Origin: Alicyclobacillus sp. SO9
GTDB lineage: Bacteria > Bacillota > Bacilli > Alicyclobacillales > Alicyclobacillaceae
NCBI RefSeq assembly: GCF_016406125.1
Contig: NZ_CP066339.1
Coordinates: 1-64,000, forward strand
Length of the DNA stretch: 64,000 nt
Direction: 5' to 3'
The notes beneath the pieces are model-generated. The model made no database searches. It was given only the letters and a program-made list of their open reading frames with translations, and had not been told where the DNA came from. Shown here piece by piece: positions 43,367-52,323 of the stretch. The translations under genes were made by a program, and so were the position numbers. Every line of letters starts with the position of its first letter. Position 1 is the stretch's first letter.

Positions 43367-44674
43367 ATGAAAAGAACGTGGATGACAGTGGCTTCACTTG
43401 CTCTAACAGGTACAGTTGTTGCGGGGTGTGGAACAGCAAACTCCGCCAATGGTGGAAATGGGACTACAGGTGGGTCCTCGACATCGAAACAGGGAGTCGT
43501 GCAGTTAACCTATGATTATCCGGTCGGCGTAGCCGGACCGTTGGCAAAAATCATGAAGAACATGGTAGACAAATTCAACCAATCCCACTCTACCATTCAT
43601 GTGACGCCGGTCTTTGCGGGAAACTATCAGCAAACATTGGCAAAGGTAGAAACTGCTGTTCAGAGCGGGAACCCGCCTGATGTTGCGGTCCTGAACAGTA
43701 CAGCTACTTTTGATTTGCTTCGTATGAACGCCATTTCACCCCTGGACAGCATTGTGAAAAACGGCAACTTCTATTCAGCCTTAACGAAGCCTGAGGTTCA
43801 AAACCATTATTGGGGTGTACCATTCCAGAGATCGACAGTGGTGCTGTACTACAACAAAGACTTATTCAAAAAGGCTGGTCTTGACCCAAGCCACGGTCCA
43901 AAAACCTGGGCAGAACTCATTTCCGATGCACAGAAAATTAAGGCTAAGGCCGGAGTCAACGGCATCGAGATCCCGTCCAATGGTACGGTCTATTGGACAT
44001 TTGAACCGTTTGCAACGGAAGCGGGTCACAATCTCGGAGGGTCAAACGGAAAAACTGTGTATTTTAACTCTTCCGCTGTCAAAAAAGCCCTGAATTTCTG
44101 GATGGACCTCTCTCACAAGTATAAGGTCATGCCAAAGGGTATCATCCAGTGGAACGACGTCCCCTCCGACTTCGAAAATCAAAAGACAGCCATGGCAGTG
44201 CACTCCAGCGGCAGCCTGACGTCAATCATGTCAAAGTCCAACTTCAATGTGGGTGTTTCGTTCCTGCCTAAGGCCAGTCAAAATGGGTCAAATCAGGTGA
44301 CAGGTCTTGGCGGCGGTGACATGTTTGTCATGAAAGGCATCTCCAAAAAGCAGCACGATGCCGCCATTACATTCGTGAAGTGGATGACAACACCAAAAGA
44401 AGCAGCCCATTGGAGCATGAGTACAGGTTACATTGGTACGTCACCGGCAGTATACCAACAGCCTTCCATGAAGGCTTACATCAAGAAGCATCCTCAGGCA
44501 ATGGTTGCGGCGAAACAGCTAAAATACGCTCAGCCTGAACTTTCGACTTATCATCTAAACCGAATTTACGATGTCATTGACAGCGCTATTCAATCGGTGA
44601 TGGATGGCCAATCCTCCGTGAACAGTGCTCTGAACAAAGCTCAGAAGAAGGCCGACTCCATCCTTTCTCAATAG
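43367..44674 (+). CDS. ABC transporter substrate-binding lipoprotein (UgpB-like)
   Basis: The protein of about 435 residues has a lipoprotein signal peptide with lipobox VAGC (Cys about 21). A mature extracellular solute-binding domain of the CUT1 family follows (VDKFNQSH, FAGNYQQTLAKVETAVQSGNPPDV). The GNYQQTL segment matches the UgpB pattern GNYEQNL, which supports a glycerol-3-phosphate-type ligand. GGAGG at 43357-43360 favours ATG 43367 over ATG 43364. It is followed by two permease genes. Confidence 0.9.
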   Translation: MKRTWMTVASLALTGTVVAGCGTANSANGGNGTTGGSSTSKQGVVQLTYDYPVGVAGPLAKIMKNMVDKFNQSHSTIHVTPVFAGNYQQTLAKVETAVQSGNPPDVAVLNSTATFDLLRMNAISPLDSIVKNGNFYSALTKPEVQNHYWGVPFQRSTVVLYYNKDLFKKAGLDPSHGPKTWAELISDAQKIKAKAGVNGIEIPSNGTVYWTFEPFATEAGHNLGGSNGKTVYFNSSAVKKALNFWMDLSHKYKVMPKGIIQWNDVPSDFENQKTAMAVHSSGSLTSIMSKSNFNVGVSFLPKASQNGSNQVTGLGGGDMFVMKGISKKQHDAAITFVKWMTTPKEAAHWSMSTGYIGTSPAVYQQPSMKAYIKKHPQAMVAAKQLKYAQPELSTYHLNRIYDVIDSAIQSVMDGQSSVNSALNKAQKKADSILSQ

Positions 44675-44685
44675 GAGGAGGTTCA

Positions 44686-45651
44686 TTGGGAGGGCTTCGA
44701 TTGAAAACAAGCGCACCAGGCATACAAAACTTGGATTTTTCACAACGAAGGTTTTCTTTTCAACGCATTCTGCGGGCGGCGTGGCCCTACTCTGTGCGCT
44801 ACGCCATCCTGCTTTTGCCTATGGCAATGGTAACCCTGTTTGTGATCTGGCCGATGATCCTGACAGTACTTCACAGTTTCCAAGTGATGAACGCCCGCGG
44901 GCAAGCTTCAGGGTTTGCAGGTGTTAAGAACTATGCACACTTGTTTCATTCGTCTTTGTTTCGCCAGGTCATGACAAATACAGTGATATACGCTGGTATT
45001 TCTGTGGTGTTATGTATTGTCATTGCTTTTGGATTGTCTTTTCTGCTGAACAGTAGAAGCAACTCGGCATCGCGGCTGCTCTTGGTCGGGTTGTTCTCGC
45101 CAACGATTACACCCATGATTGCGGCGGCAAACATTTGGTTGTTCTTCTTGACACCCGGTTTTGGAATTGTCGACAAGGTCATGCGTTTTGTTGGATTCGG
45201 AAAGGAGAATTGGCTCGGGCATCCCACGACGGCAACAATCGTTCTGATTTTGCTGTTTGTGTGGAAGTATGCACCATACTTCACTCTGTTCCTGCTGGCT
45301 GGACTGCAAGCTATTCCGCCAGACGTCAGGGAGTCCTTGCGAACCGAAGACCCGCACAAGTTCTACGGTTTTCGCAAAGTCATTCTTCCCATTCTCAGCC
45401 CGATGATTGGGTTCGTCACGACGATGGCTGTGCTCTATGCTGTTGAGACTATCGATCCCGTTTACGTACTCACACAAGGCGGCCCCAACAACGCTACGAA
45501 TCTTGTCATGTACTACTTGTTTAAGCTTGGCTTCAATTACTACTCGTGGGGTGAGGCTGCAGCACTATCTGCTATTCTGCTGGGTGGCTTGGCAACGCTC
45601 TCCGGACTATCGTTAATTGTGATGGAGAGGAGGGCCTTTCATTGGCAGTGA
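44686..45651 (+). CDS. ABC transporter permease (UgpA-like)
   Basis: The 321-residue CUT1 permease has about six membrane helices and the EAA-type coupling loop (DVRESLRTEDPHKFYGFRKVILP). It starts at TTG 44686 behind AGGAGGAGG. Its last bases overlap the next permease gene by 10 bases. It forms the transmembrane channel with the downstream subunit. In the EAA loop the usual EAA is replaced by ESL, so the loop is a variant. Confidence 0.9.
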   Translation: MGGLRLKTSAPGIQNLDFSQRRFSFQRILRAAWPYSVRYAILLLPMAMVTLFVIWPMILTVLHSFQVMNARGQASGFAGVKNYAHLFHSSLFRQVMTNTVIYAGISVVLCIVIAFGLSFLLNSRSNSASRLLLVGLFSPTITPMIAAANIWLFFLTPGFGIVDKVMRFVGFGKENWLGHPTTATIVLILLFVWKYAPYFTLFLLAGLQAIPPDVRESLRTEDPHKFYGFRKVILPILSPMIGFVTTMAVLYAVETIDPVYVLTQGGPNNATNLVMYYLFKLGFNYYSWGEAAALSAILLGGLATLSGLSLIVMERRAFHWQ

Positions 45652-46442
45652 AACGGTACAAGGATTCCATCTACTGGATACTCTTAAGCACAGTAGCATT
45701 AATTTGGGGTTTCCCAACTGTGTGGGTCGTCTTTGAGACATTCTTCGGCGGTAATCACCACTTTGGGTTTACCTTTAAAAACTTGATAGATGCTTGGAAA
45801 GCAGCTCCATTTCCACAGTACAGTGTCAATACAGTCATAATTGTACTGGGACTCCTGCTCATCCAATTGGTTTTCGGGGCAGTCGCAGGGTTTATCTTAG
45901 CCCGCTATGAATTCCCATTCAAATCCTTGGTTACGCTGGTCTTCATCATGCAGATTGTAGTACCGGTTTACGCAGTCTTGATTCAGGAGTATGACATTCT
46001 TCGAGGGTTCCACTTGCTCGACACAAAGCTGGGAATTATGCTTCCGTATGCTGTCTCGGGGATTGCTGTCCTGTCTTTTCGCCAGGCCTTTAAATCCGTG
46101 CCGCCGGAGTTGGAAGAAGCAGCCCGTATGGATGGCTACAATACCTTGGGTATTTTCCGTCGTGTCTATCTACCCCAAGCTATTCCTGCTTCTTTGGCTT
46201 TTGGCGTCATTTCACTGACGTATCACTGGACGGATTTTCTCTGGCCAATGATTGTTACTAACACAGCTCACGCCAGGCCAATTGTTGTGGGATTGGCGAT
46301 GATCGCTCAATCCAGTGAATCAGGCATGCAGTGGAATCTGTTGGCCTCTGCAACTGCCATCGTGATTATTCCTGTACTGATTGTATTCAGCCTTGCAACA
46401 AGAAAAATTCTATCTGCATTTTCATCCACCTTTAATTGGTAA
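45642..46442 (+). CDS. ABC transporter permease (UgpE-like)
   Basis: The 266-residue CUT1 permease has six helices and the coupling loop ELEEAARMDGYNTLGIFRRV, a canonical EAA motif with the invariant Gly. It starts at TTG 45642 behind GGAGAGGAGGG and overlaps the previous gene, which indicates translational coupling. It completes the ATPase-binding protein-permease-permease set. Confidence 0.92.
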   Translation: MAVKRYKDSIYWILLSTVALIWGFPTVWVVFETFFGGNHHFGFTFKNLIDAWKAAPFPQYSVNTVIIVLGLLLIQLVFGAVAGFILARYEFPFKSLVTLVFIMQIVVPVYAVLIQEYDILRGFHLLDTKLGIMLPYAVSGIAVLSFRQAFKSVPPELEEAARMDGYNTLGIFRRVYLPQAIPASLAFGVISLTYHWTDFLWPMIVTNTAHARPIVVGLAMIAQSSESGMQWNLLASATAIVIIPVLIVFSLATRKILSAFSSTFNW

Positions 46443-46512
46443 ACAAATTGGGTATATAGGTAGTATGGGATTTATGAAATACATCTGGTATAGATTTAAA
46501 GGGGGAATTGGT

Positions 46513-47379
46513 ATGGCTTTGCGGATTGCGCTAATTGGAGACTTGCATTATCCAGGGATGTTGAATGAATCGGCCGACAACCTTTCTGTTCGAGACACGT
46601 TCTACACTGAACTCTTGCATAACTTCTTTATGGAGGACGCAGATTTACATGTTAGTGTGGGGGATGTGACACACAAGGGGAATTCCGAAGAATGGAAGGG
46701 TATCGAACGCATTGTGCAAAAATACCCTGGACGGACTTTCCGTTTTGTGCTCGGAAACCATGACGTACTTGACCAGAGCAAGCATGTCACGTTGGAGGCG
46801 CTGGAACTTCCGCGTTATTTTGTAGAAGAGACCCGAGACGCTCGCCTCATCTATCTTGACACAACGAGGGACATGTCTCCTGACAATTGGGGCGGTTTTG
46901 TCGACGAGGAACAGCTAAAATGGTTGCAAACACTGCCGAGGCAGGTCGACAAACCCACACTGGTATTTGCTCATCACCCCATTCACAACACCACTGCCAA
47001 ATCTGAATTGCCTATGATGAATGTAGAGAACTCCCAAGGTGTTGTACACGAATTGGATAAAATTGCGGCTCAGATCATTTACATGAACGGACACAATCAT
47101 ATTCAAAGCATTGCAAAGCACCCTTCTCTTTCGCAGTGGGACTTTGTTCAGACGGCCTCTGTAGTCTCATCGCCTTGTTTTCGTGTGCTTGAGGTGACGC
47201 CGACAAGTGTAGCCGTCACAACAAAGCATCTTGCAACGCCGACGTTTCAAAAGAGAGCAGCCGCAGTTCGAGAAATCGTATCGGACTACTGGCATGATGA
47301 AACGGCGCCCGGAGGGAAAGGCGATCAATCCATCATAATCGATAGAAAGCAGTTCAAGAAGGCTTCCAGCGAGAGCTGA
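46513..47379 (+). CDS. Calcineurin-like metallophosphoesterase
   Basis: The 288-residue protein has the five metal-site blocks: GDLHY, GDVTHKG, GNHD, AHHPIHN and GHNHI. This is the class III phosphodiesterase group that includes CpdA and the glycerophosphodiesterase GpdQ. It has no signal peptide. The ATG at 46513 follows GGGGGAA, 70 bases after the permease stop. Its place at the end of a PhoP-box-linked Ugp-like operon suggests hydrolysis of imported glycerophosphodiesters or similar organophosphates. This is an inference. Confidence 0.88.
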   Translation: MALRIALIGDLHYPGMLNESADNLSVRDTFYTELLHNFFMEDADLHVSVGDVTHKGNSEEWKGIERIVQKYPGRTFRFVLGNHDVLDQSKHVTLEALELPRYFVEETRDARLIYLDTTRDMSPDNWGGFVDEEQLKWLQTLPRQVDKPTLVFAHHPIHNTTAKSELPMMNVENSQGVVHELDKIAAQIIYMNGHNHIQSIAKHPSLSQWDFVQTASVVSSPCFRVLEVTPTSVAVTTKHLATPTFQKRAAAVREIVSDYWHDETAPGGKGDQSIIIDRKQFKKASSES

Positions 47380-47392
47380 AACTTTAGGTCGC

Positions 47393-47475
47393 TTTGAGTC
47401 TGTTCTTTGAGTCTGCTATGCATGGAGTTTGCGCTTTGAGTCTCTACCGCCTTGAGTCCGGGTTGCCTTGAGTTT
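47393..47475 (+). repeat. TTGAGTC-type short repeats
   Basis: Six copies of TTTGAGTCTG or close variants (TTGAGTC, TTGAGTT) are irregularly spaced in the 260-bp spacer after the phosphoesterase. Their function is unknown. Confidence 0.6.
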
Positions 47476-47639
47476 CGGTTGCATTACGTCTGTGCTGACA
47501 ATACCTTCAGCCTTCAGTTTGCGTACGAATTTGCTCTCCTTCAACTTCCTCGAAATGATATCCTGTTCAAAGAAAGCACGAATGAACCGGATGGGGCAGT
47601 CTTCCCTCTGTACCATAGAAGTTGAAGGAGGCGGGTTGC

Positions 47640-47993
47640 GTGGAATCACTGGAGAACATGAAGGATGCCATAGATTTTATTGAGCGAAATCTTTTTAATG
47701 AAATTGAAATGACTGCAGTCGCGCGTCAGGCTTGCTCATCAACCTTTCATTTTCAACGAATGTTTCATATGCTTACCGGGTTTACTGTCGCTGAGTATAT
47801 TCGCAAGCGAAGATTGACGCTGGCTGCACAGGAACTCTCAAGTTCACCCATCAAGGTCCTCGATGTTTCACTCAAATGTGGCTATGACTCACCAGAATCC
47901 TTCTCCAAGGCATTTCGCAAAACGCATGGGGTTTCTCCCTCTCGAGCTCGTGACGAAGGGGTCATTTGGATTCCCGTTAAGAAAAAGGAATGA
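47640..47993 (+). CDS. AraC-type DNA-binding domain protein, short
   Basis: The 117-residue protein consists of the two helix-turn-helix motifs of the AraC family (AVARQACSSTFHFQRMFH and VSLKCGYDSPESFSKAFRKTHGVSPSRAR) plus a few residues. Full-length relatives that begin in this way usually continue with a GyrI-like ligand domain (about 280 residues), which is absent here. The GTG at 47640 follows GGAGG. It could be a genuine small regulator, or the end of a gene truncated by the repeat array that begins about 135 bases downstream. Confidence 0.8.
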   Translation: MESLENMKDAIDFIERNLFNEIEMTAVARQACSSTFHFQRMFHMLTGFTVAEYIRKRRLTLAAQELSSSPIKVLDVSLKCGYDSPESFSKAFRKTHGVSPSRARDEGVIWIPVKKKE

Positions 47994-48128
47994 GGAACGG
48001 ACTGTCCCACACGGATTCAACTCATAGCGGCAGTCCCTTCGACTCCTTCACAGCAATCGGAGGTTGAGCAGGACAGGACCCCAACTCGACCTGATCAGGA
48101 CCCTTAGGTTACACCAGGCTGCCTGCGC

Positions 48129-49120
48129 GGTGGTGGGGCCCCAATTGCCGTAACCGGAGGCCGACGCACGTGCAGGTGCGGGTGCGGGGCTGGGCGGGGC
48201 GCCAAATAAGCTCCTCCGGGATCGCTATTGCAGCGCCTGTGCCCAAATTCGCTGAAATAAACTCCTCCCGGATCCTTATCTGCTCTCAACACCCCTGTTT
48301 AGGGTGGCTTTTCGTCAGATAAGCTCCTCTCGGATCGTTATTCGCTGCACGCAAGCGCAGATGTTGAAGATAAGCGTTTCTGAAACGCTTATTTTCCACT
48401 CCATCACTTCATCACTGCACCCGGCCATCGGGGTGGGGCCCCAACTGCCGCAACCGGAGGCCGACGCACGTGCAGGTGCGGGTGCGGGGCTGGGCGGGGC
48501 GCCAGATAAGCTCCTCCGGGATCGCTATTGCAGCGCCTGTGCCCAAATTCGCTGAAATAAACTCCTCCCGGATCCTTATCTGACCCCGACACCCCTGTTT
48601 AGGGCGGCTTTTCGACCGATAAGCTCCTCTCGGATCGTTATTCGCTGCACGCAAGCGCAGATGTTGAAGATAAGCGTTTCTGAAACGCTTATCCTCCACT
48701 CCATCACTTCATCATTGCACCCGGCCATCGGGGTGGGGCCAACTGCCGCAACCGGAGGCCGGCGCACGTGCAGGTGCGGGTGCGGGGCTGGGTGGGGCTG
48801 GGTGGGGCGCCAAATAAGCTCCTCCGGGATCGCTATTGCACCGCCTGCACCCAAATTCGCTGAAATAAACCCCTCCCGGATCCTTATCTGCTCCCCACAC
48901 CCCTGTTTAGGGTGGCTTTTCGTCAGATAAGCTCCTCTCGGATCGCTATTCGCTGTGCGCAACCGCAGATGACGAAGATAAGCGTTTCTGAAACGCTTAT
49001 CCTCCACTCCATCACTTCATCACTGCACCCGGCCATCGGGGTGGGGCCCCAACTGCCGCATCTGGGGACCAGCGCACGTGCGGGGCGCCAGATAGGCTTG
49101 TCTTGGATCGCTATTGCACC
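48129..49120 (+). repeat. Type A palindrome-ladder array, three full units plus one partial
   Basis: Units are anchored at TGGGGCC (48131, 48434, 48734, 49042; period 300-308). Each has a G-rich tract (GTGCAGGTGCGGGTGCGGGG), then four palindromes. In unit 2 these lie at 48504-48530, 48555-48582, 48618-48643 and 48669-48693, with centres spaced about 51, 63 and 50 bp. The fourth, with arms GATAAGCGTTTC and GAAACGCTTATC, is perfect in units 2 and 3. The last unit keeps only the first palindrome. No protein is supported here. Confidence 0.9.
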
Positions 49121-49169
49121 ACCTGAACCTGTACGATGCATGGCAGTCTCTTTACTTCTTAAATCGCCG

Positions 49170-49391
49170 TCATTTATCTAAGATTCCCGAATAAAGTCTT
49201 TCAATAATTTTTGACAAACCTATTAGAATGCCACCGCCAACAAACGAGCCTGCAATTGAACTTATCATTGCTCCAGTATTTGTGATTTGAGACGTTGCTG
49301 CCAGCATGCGAATATAGACAAACGTGTTACCAAATAATTCAACAACAATCACAGCAATGCCCAACCAAAATAGAAACTTTGCAGTTTTCAC
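49170..49391 (-). CDS. Small two-helix membrane protein
   Basis: The 73-residue protein has a hydrophobic helix near the N-terminus (FLFWLGIAVIVVELFG) and a second one (ISSIAGSFVGGGILIGL). It ends in a polar tail. The GTG start follows AGGTGAGGTGAA. I recognise no family. It lies just after the type A repeat array. Confidence 0.65.
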   Translation of the reverse strand: MKTAKFLFWLGIAVIVVELFGNTFVYIRMLAATSQITNTGAMISSIAGSFVGGGILIGLSKIIERLYSGILDK

Positions 49392-49907
49392 GGATTCACC
49401 TCACCTAAGTAAAAATATCCCAGTTTTAAGTATACACCTTATCAGTATTTTCTGCTAAATGATATGCTGCTAGTGGCCTCCGAAGACAAGCAGTCTAACA
49501 ATCCGTTTATTATAATTTATGTAAATTATTAAAATATGAGATTTGGAATTCTAAATTAAATTAAATCAAATTTAATAAATAATAACGAAGTGTTCGTACA
49601 TAGTAGGACTAGCGTGGTTGGAGGTGATGCCATTGATTGAATGAAAGTCTTAGCACCCCCTAAATACTAGTAGTAACAGGTGTTCTATGTTTAGTACTGC
49701 ATCTATGTGTAGCACTGTAGTTGAGTTGGATGTTAGCACGTTGAGCAATACACTGAGCAATACATTGAACGCTGAACATAGGGCAACACATAAGAAAAGA
49801 TATCATTCCGCGCTCACATGGAATATGAATTCTCAAATGAAATAGGAATTACTGTGCCTCCCTAAAATTTAGGTTTCGCCGATTGACTGCCTTGTTGAAC
49901 AATAAAC
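49392..49907. other. AT-rich spacer without gene
   Basis: This stretch is clearly AT-richer than its surroundings, notably 49500-49600. It has direct TGAGCAATACA-type repeats near 49743-49765 but no supported gene. The composition might reflect a removed or decayed insert. Confidence 0.5.
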
Positions 49908-49934
49908 AATAAAACCCCGCCCTTCGGGACGGGG
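49908..49934 (-). terminator. Terminator of the 71-residue gene
   Basis: CCCCGCCC and GGACGGGG pair around a TTCG loop. Read on the minus strand, the stem is followed by TTTTATTG. It lies 23 bases beyond the stop of the minus-strand gene. Confidence 0.85.
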
Positions 49935-49956
49935 TATACTTTTATCTACTGGACTT

Positions 49957-50172
49957 CTACAGGTGGCGGGATAATTCCTCGTAAAAATTCTGTGCTTCCT
50001 GATTTGGGGCACAGATGCCACATTCATTCATCCCTGGAACGGCAAACTTCATTTCGAGGGTATTCATAAGTTTTTTTATGTTGTGATCGCGAATCGGTTT
50101 CGGGAGACTCTCATCCTGCTTAAGTTTCTGCCATTCCCATCTTAGTTCCGTCAAGTGATGCCTGTCTTCCAT
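49957..50172 (-). CDS. Hypothetical 71-residue protein
   Basis: This is a small, charged soluble protein (HHLTELRWEWQKLKQDE) with a CGIC motif in the second half. The ATG has GGGAGCGA upstream, and a clear terminator follows, which supports a real gene. I recognise no family. Confidence 0.65.
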   Translation of the reverse strand: MEDRHHLTELRWEWQKLKQDESLPKPIRDHNIKKLMNTLEMKFAVPGMNECGICAPNQEAQNFYEELSRHL

Positions 50173-50474
50173 GATTATCGCTCCCGCATCCTCGATTAAG
50201 GTAAAATCAGTATGGCTGGGTTAGCTCAAAGATTGTTCAAAGTAATGCTTGTCTTGTAGACAAAATAGGCGCCTCTGCCGATGAGGACAGAAGCGCCGTA
50301 TTGGAATCAGTAAGATCCGGTCTGGTCTCAGTTATTCATTCTCAGTCACGACAATGCATGTTTGTAGCTTGTAACAGGTAATACATACTCTTCTAAGCAG
50401 TATTACACTAAGCCGTCATACATGATTGTAAGCCGCAGTCGTAATACATGCCTGTGAGCCTTTAAAAACTGTTG
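50173..50474. other. Spacer with a minus-strand terminator
   Basis: The hairpin GGCGCCTCTG (50268-50277) with CAGAAGCGCC (50288-50297), with one mismatch, is followed on the minus strand by TATTTTGT. It would end transcription from the SPW-repeat gene. CATGxxTGTA-type repeats occur around 50356-50460. No gene is seen. Confidence 0.65.
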
Positions 50475-50849
50475 TCAAGCTGCACGGCGTGCATTTCCGC
50501 CTGAGTTGCTTGCATTTCCATTCTCACCCATAATCCAAAGGTCAAGCAGAACAGTAATGGCGCCAAGAATAACGTCGTTCCAAGTGTTTCCCGTCATACT
50601 GCTAATACCTACACTCCAGGGCTGGATAATAAACCAGATGCCCATAATTAGTGAGGTCCAGTTCTGCCAATTAGACCAATCCGCTGTCGATTCTGGAAGA
50701 GCAGCTGCCCAGATGGCAACAATCAACTGAATTGCCCCGGCAATGACACTCGTCCAGACGGCACCGGCGTGATTTGAGAACCCGAACACCCACGGTGAGA
50801 TAATAAACCATGCACCGATAATGGCTACAGTCCAGTTCTTCCATTTCAT
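50475..50849 (-). CDS. SPW-repeat membrane protein
   Basis: The 124-residue protein has four membrane helices arranged as two SPW-type repeats (WTVAIIGAWFIISPWVFGF and WTSLIMGIWFIIQPWSVGI). The ATG follows GGAGGTG. SPW proteins occur widely in bacteria and archaea, and their function is unknown. It is monocistronic. Confidence 0.85.
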   Translation of the reverse strand: MKWKNWTVAIIGAWFIISPWVFGFSNHAGAVWTSVIAGAIQLIVAIWAAALPESTADWSNWQNWTSLIMGIWFIIQPWSVGISSMTGNTWNDVILGAITVLLDLWIMGENGNASNSGGNARRAA

Positions 50850-51150
50850 CGCCCGACACCTCCACTAGGGATTTGCCAAATCGGCTTCCTGATTCCAACT
50901 ACAAGGGTAGTAGTTCAGCACTGATGTCTCAAACCGTATTAAGAACTGTCTGCTGCTACATAAGATACTTACATAAAGTGCACTCCATGCATCTCGCCAA
51001 ACCTGAAAAATCCTCCAAAATTCACGCTCAAGCAGGTATATCAAGTAGGTAGTAGGTATATGTGCCCAAACCCTGAGATGACGCCTGAGATGTACGCCTG
51101 AGATGTAATTGCCATAGGGCATAAGTCTTAAAAGTGGGTCGGGGTTGCGG
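50850..51150. other. Spacer without recognised gene
   Basis: It contains short direct repeats such as GCCTGAGATGTA around 51076-51105. No gene, promoter or terminator is convincing. Confidence 0.4.
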
Positions 51151-52305
51151 TCAGCCGCCTAGCAAACGCGATCCAATTTCACCGAATCCGTACGACACTA
51201 CACCCACGATGATGCCGACTAAGGTCATCTCAAGGCCGCTGACGAACCAGCCGCGTACTGTGATAATGCTCTTCAGTGCACCTACAACAAAGTGGGCCAG
51301 AATACTGACTGCTGCGGCCACCACGATGGCAACTAAACCGTGCAAAAAGAAGAAGGGAACCAACGGTACGATTGCGCCAACAAGAGTAGAGAGACTGCCA
51401 AAGAGTGCAGAACTCCAAGGATTGGATTGGCTGGCTTCGTGAATTCCTAGCTCCTCTTGCGCCATGGTCGTCAGGAATGTTTCAGGATCTTTTGAAACCT
51501 GGGTCGCAATGCGGTTGGACTCTTCCGGCGACAGTCCTTTTAGTTCATAGAGGAGCTTGAGTTCCTCAAGTTCATGTTCGGGATCGTCCTGAATTTCACG
51601 CCGTTCATGGCTCAACTCGCTGTCGAGCAGTTCATTCTCGGACTTGGCCGCTAACCAGGCACCAGCACCCATGGAAAGGGTACTGGCCAAGGCGCCAAAA
51701 AACCCGGATATGAGGATGGTCTGGTCATTATGGGCAAAACCGGCCACACCGGCGATAATGCCAAAAATGGCACCAAGACCATCGTTAACTCCGTATATCG
51801 CGTCTCCTACCCAACCGCCGCTGGCACGGCGATGCCAACGTTCTTCGCCCCAGAGGCTATGCAACCGGTGTTTTACTGGCTTCTTCTGAGCATGCAGGAT
51901 GTCATCTAAGGACTCATGCGTCTTTTCATCCTCGTCAATTTCATCGATGATGCGAAGAACGTCCTCGTCATCCACAATGTTACGCAAAGATGCGTACCAG
52001 TTAGCGTTTTGTGTCTCAATGCTTTCAATGTTGCTTAAGATCTGAGCAGAAGAAAGTTGTGACATATTGTCATTGTCGAGTGTTGGTTTCTTTAACGAGG
52101 TATTATCAATACCCAACTCCTCGAGTTTTTCTGCCCACATCTGCGCATGCTTATATTCGAGATTGGCGAGTTTCAGAAAGATATCGCGCCGCCGCTCGTC
52201 ACCTTCATTTTTTGCTGACAGTTCATACAATTCGGCTGCCTGAATTTCCCTGCGCCAATTCTCCATAAAAATCTTCTCTAAACCTGCTTTTGTCGCCTGA
52301 CTCAC
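51151..52305 (-). CDS. Ferritin-like domain fused to VIT1/CCC1 transporter (MbfA-like)
   Basis: In this 384-residue protein, residues 1-145 are a rubrerythrin/ferritin-like helical bundle with metal ligands (AELYELSA, EYKHAQMW, EDEKTHES). The rest is a VIT1-type membrane domain (WVGDAIYGVNDGLGAIFGI, then five helices). MbfA proteins of this layout export iron and protect against peroxide and iron stress. The GTG start follows AAAGGAGAAC. It lies next to an ABC importer of the AfuABC type but is read separately, with 18 bases between stop and start. Confidence 0.9.
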   Translation of the reverse strand: MSQATKAGLEKIFMENWRREIQAAELYELSAKNEGDERRRDIFLKLANLEYKHAQMWAEKLEELGIDNTSLKKPTLDNDNMSQLSSAQILSNIESIETQNANWYASLRNIVDDEDVLRIIDEIDEDEKTHESLDDILHAQKKPVKHRLHSLWGEERWHRRASGGWVGDAIYGVNDGLGAIFGIIAGVAGFAHNDQTILISGFFGALASTLSMGAGAWLAAKSENELLDSELSHERREIQDDPEHELEELKLLYELKGLSPEESNRIATQVSKDPETFLTTMAQEELGIHEASQSNPWSSALFGSLSTLVGAIVPLVPFFFLHGLVAIVVAAAVSILAHFVVGALKSIITVRGWFVSGLEMTLVGIIVGVVSYGFGEIGSRLLGG

Positions 52306-52323
52306 GTGTTCTCCTTTCGGGTT

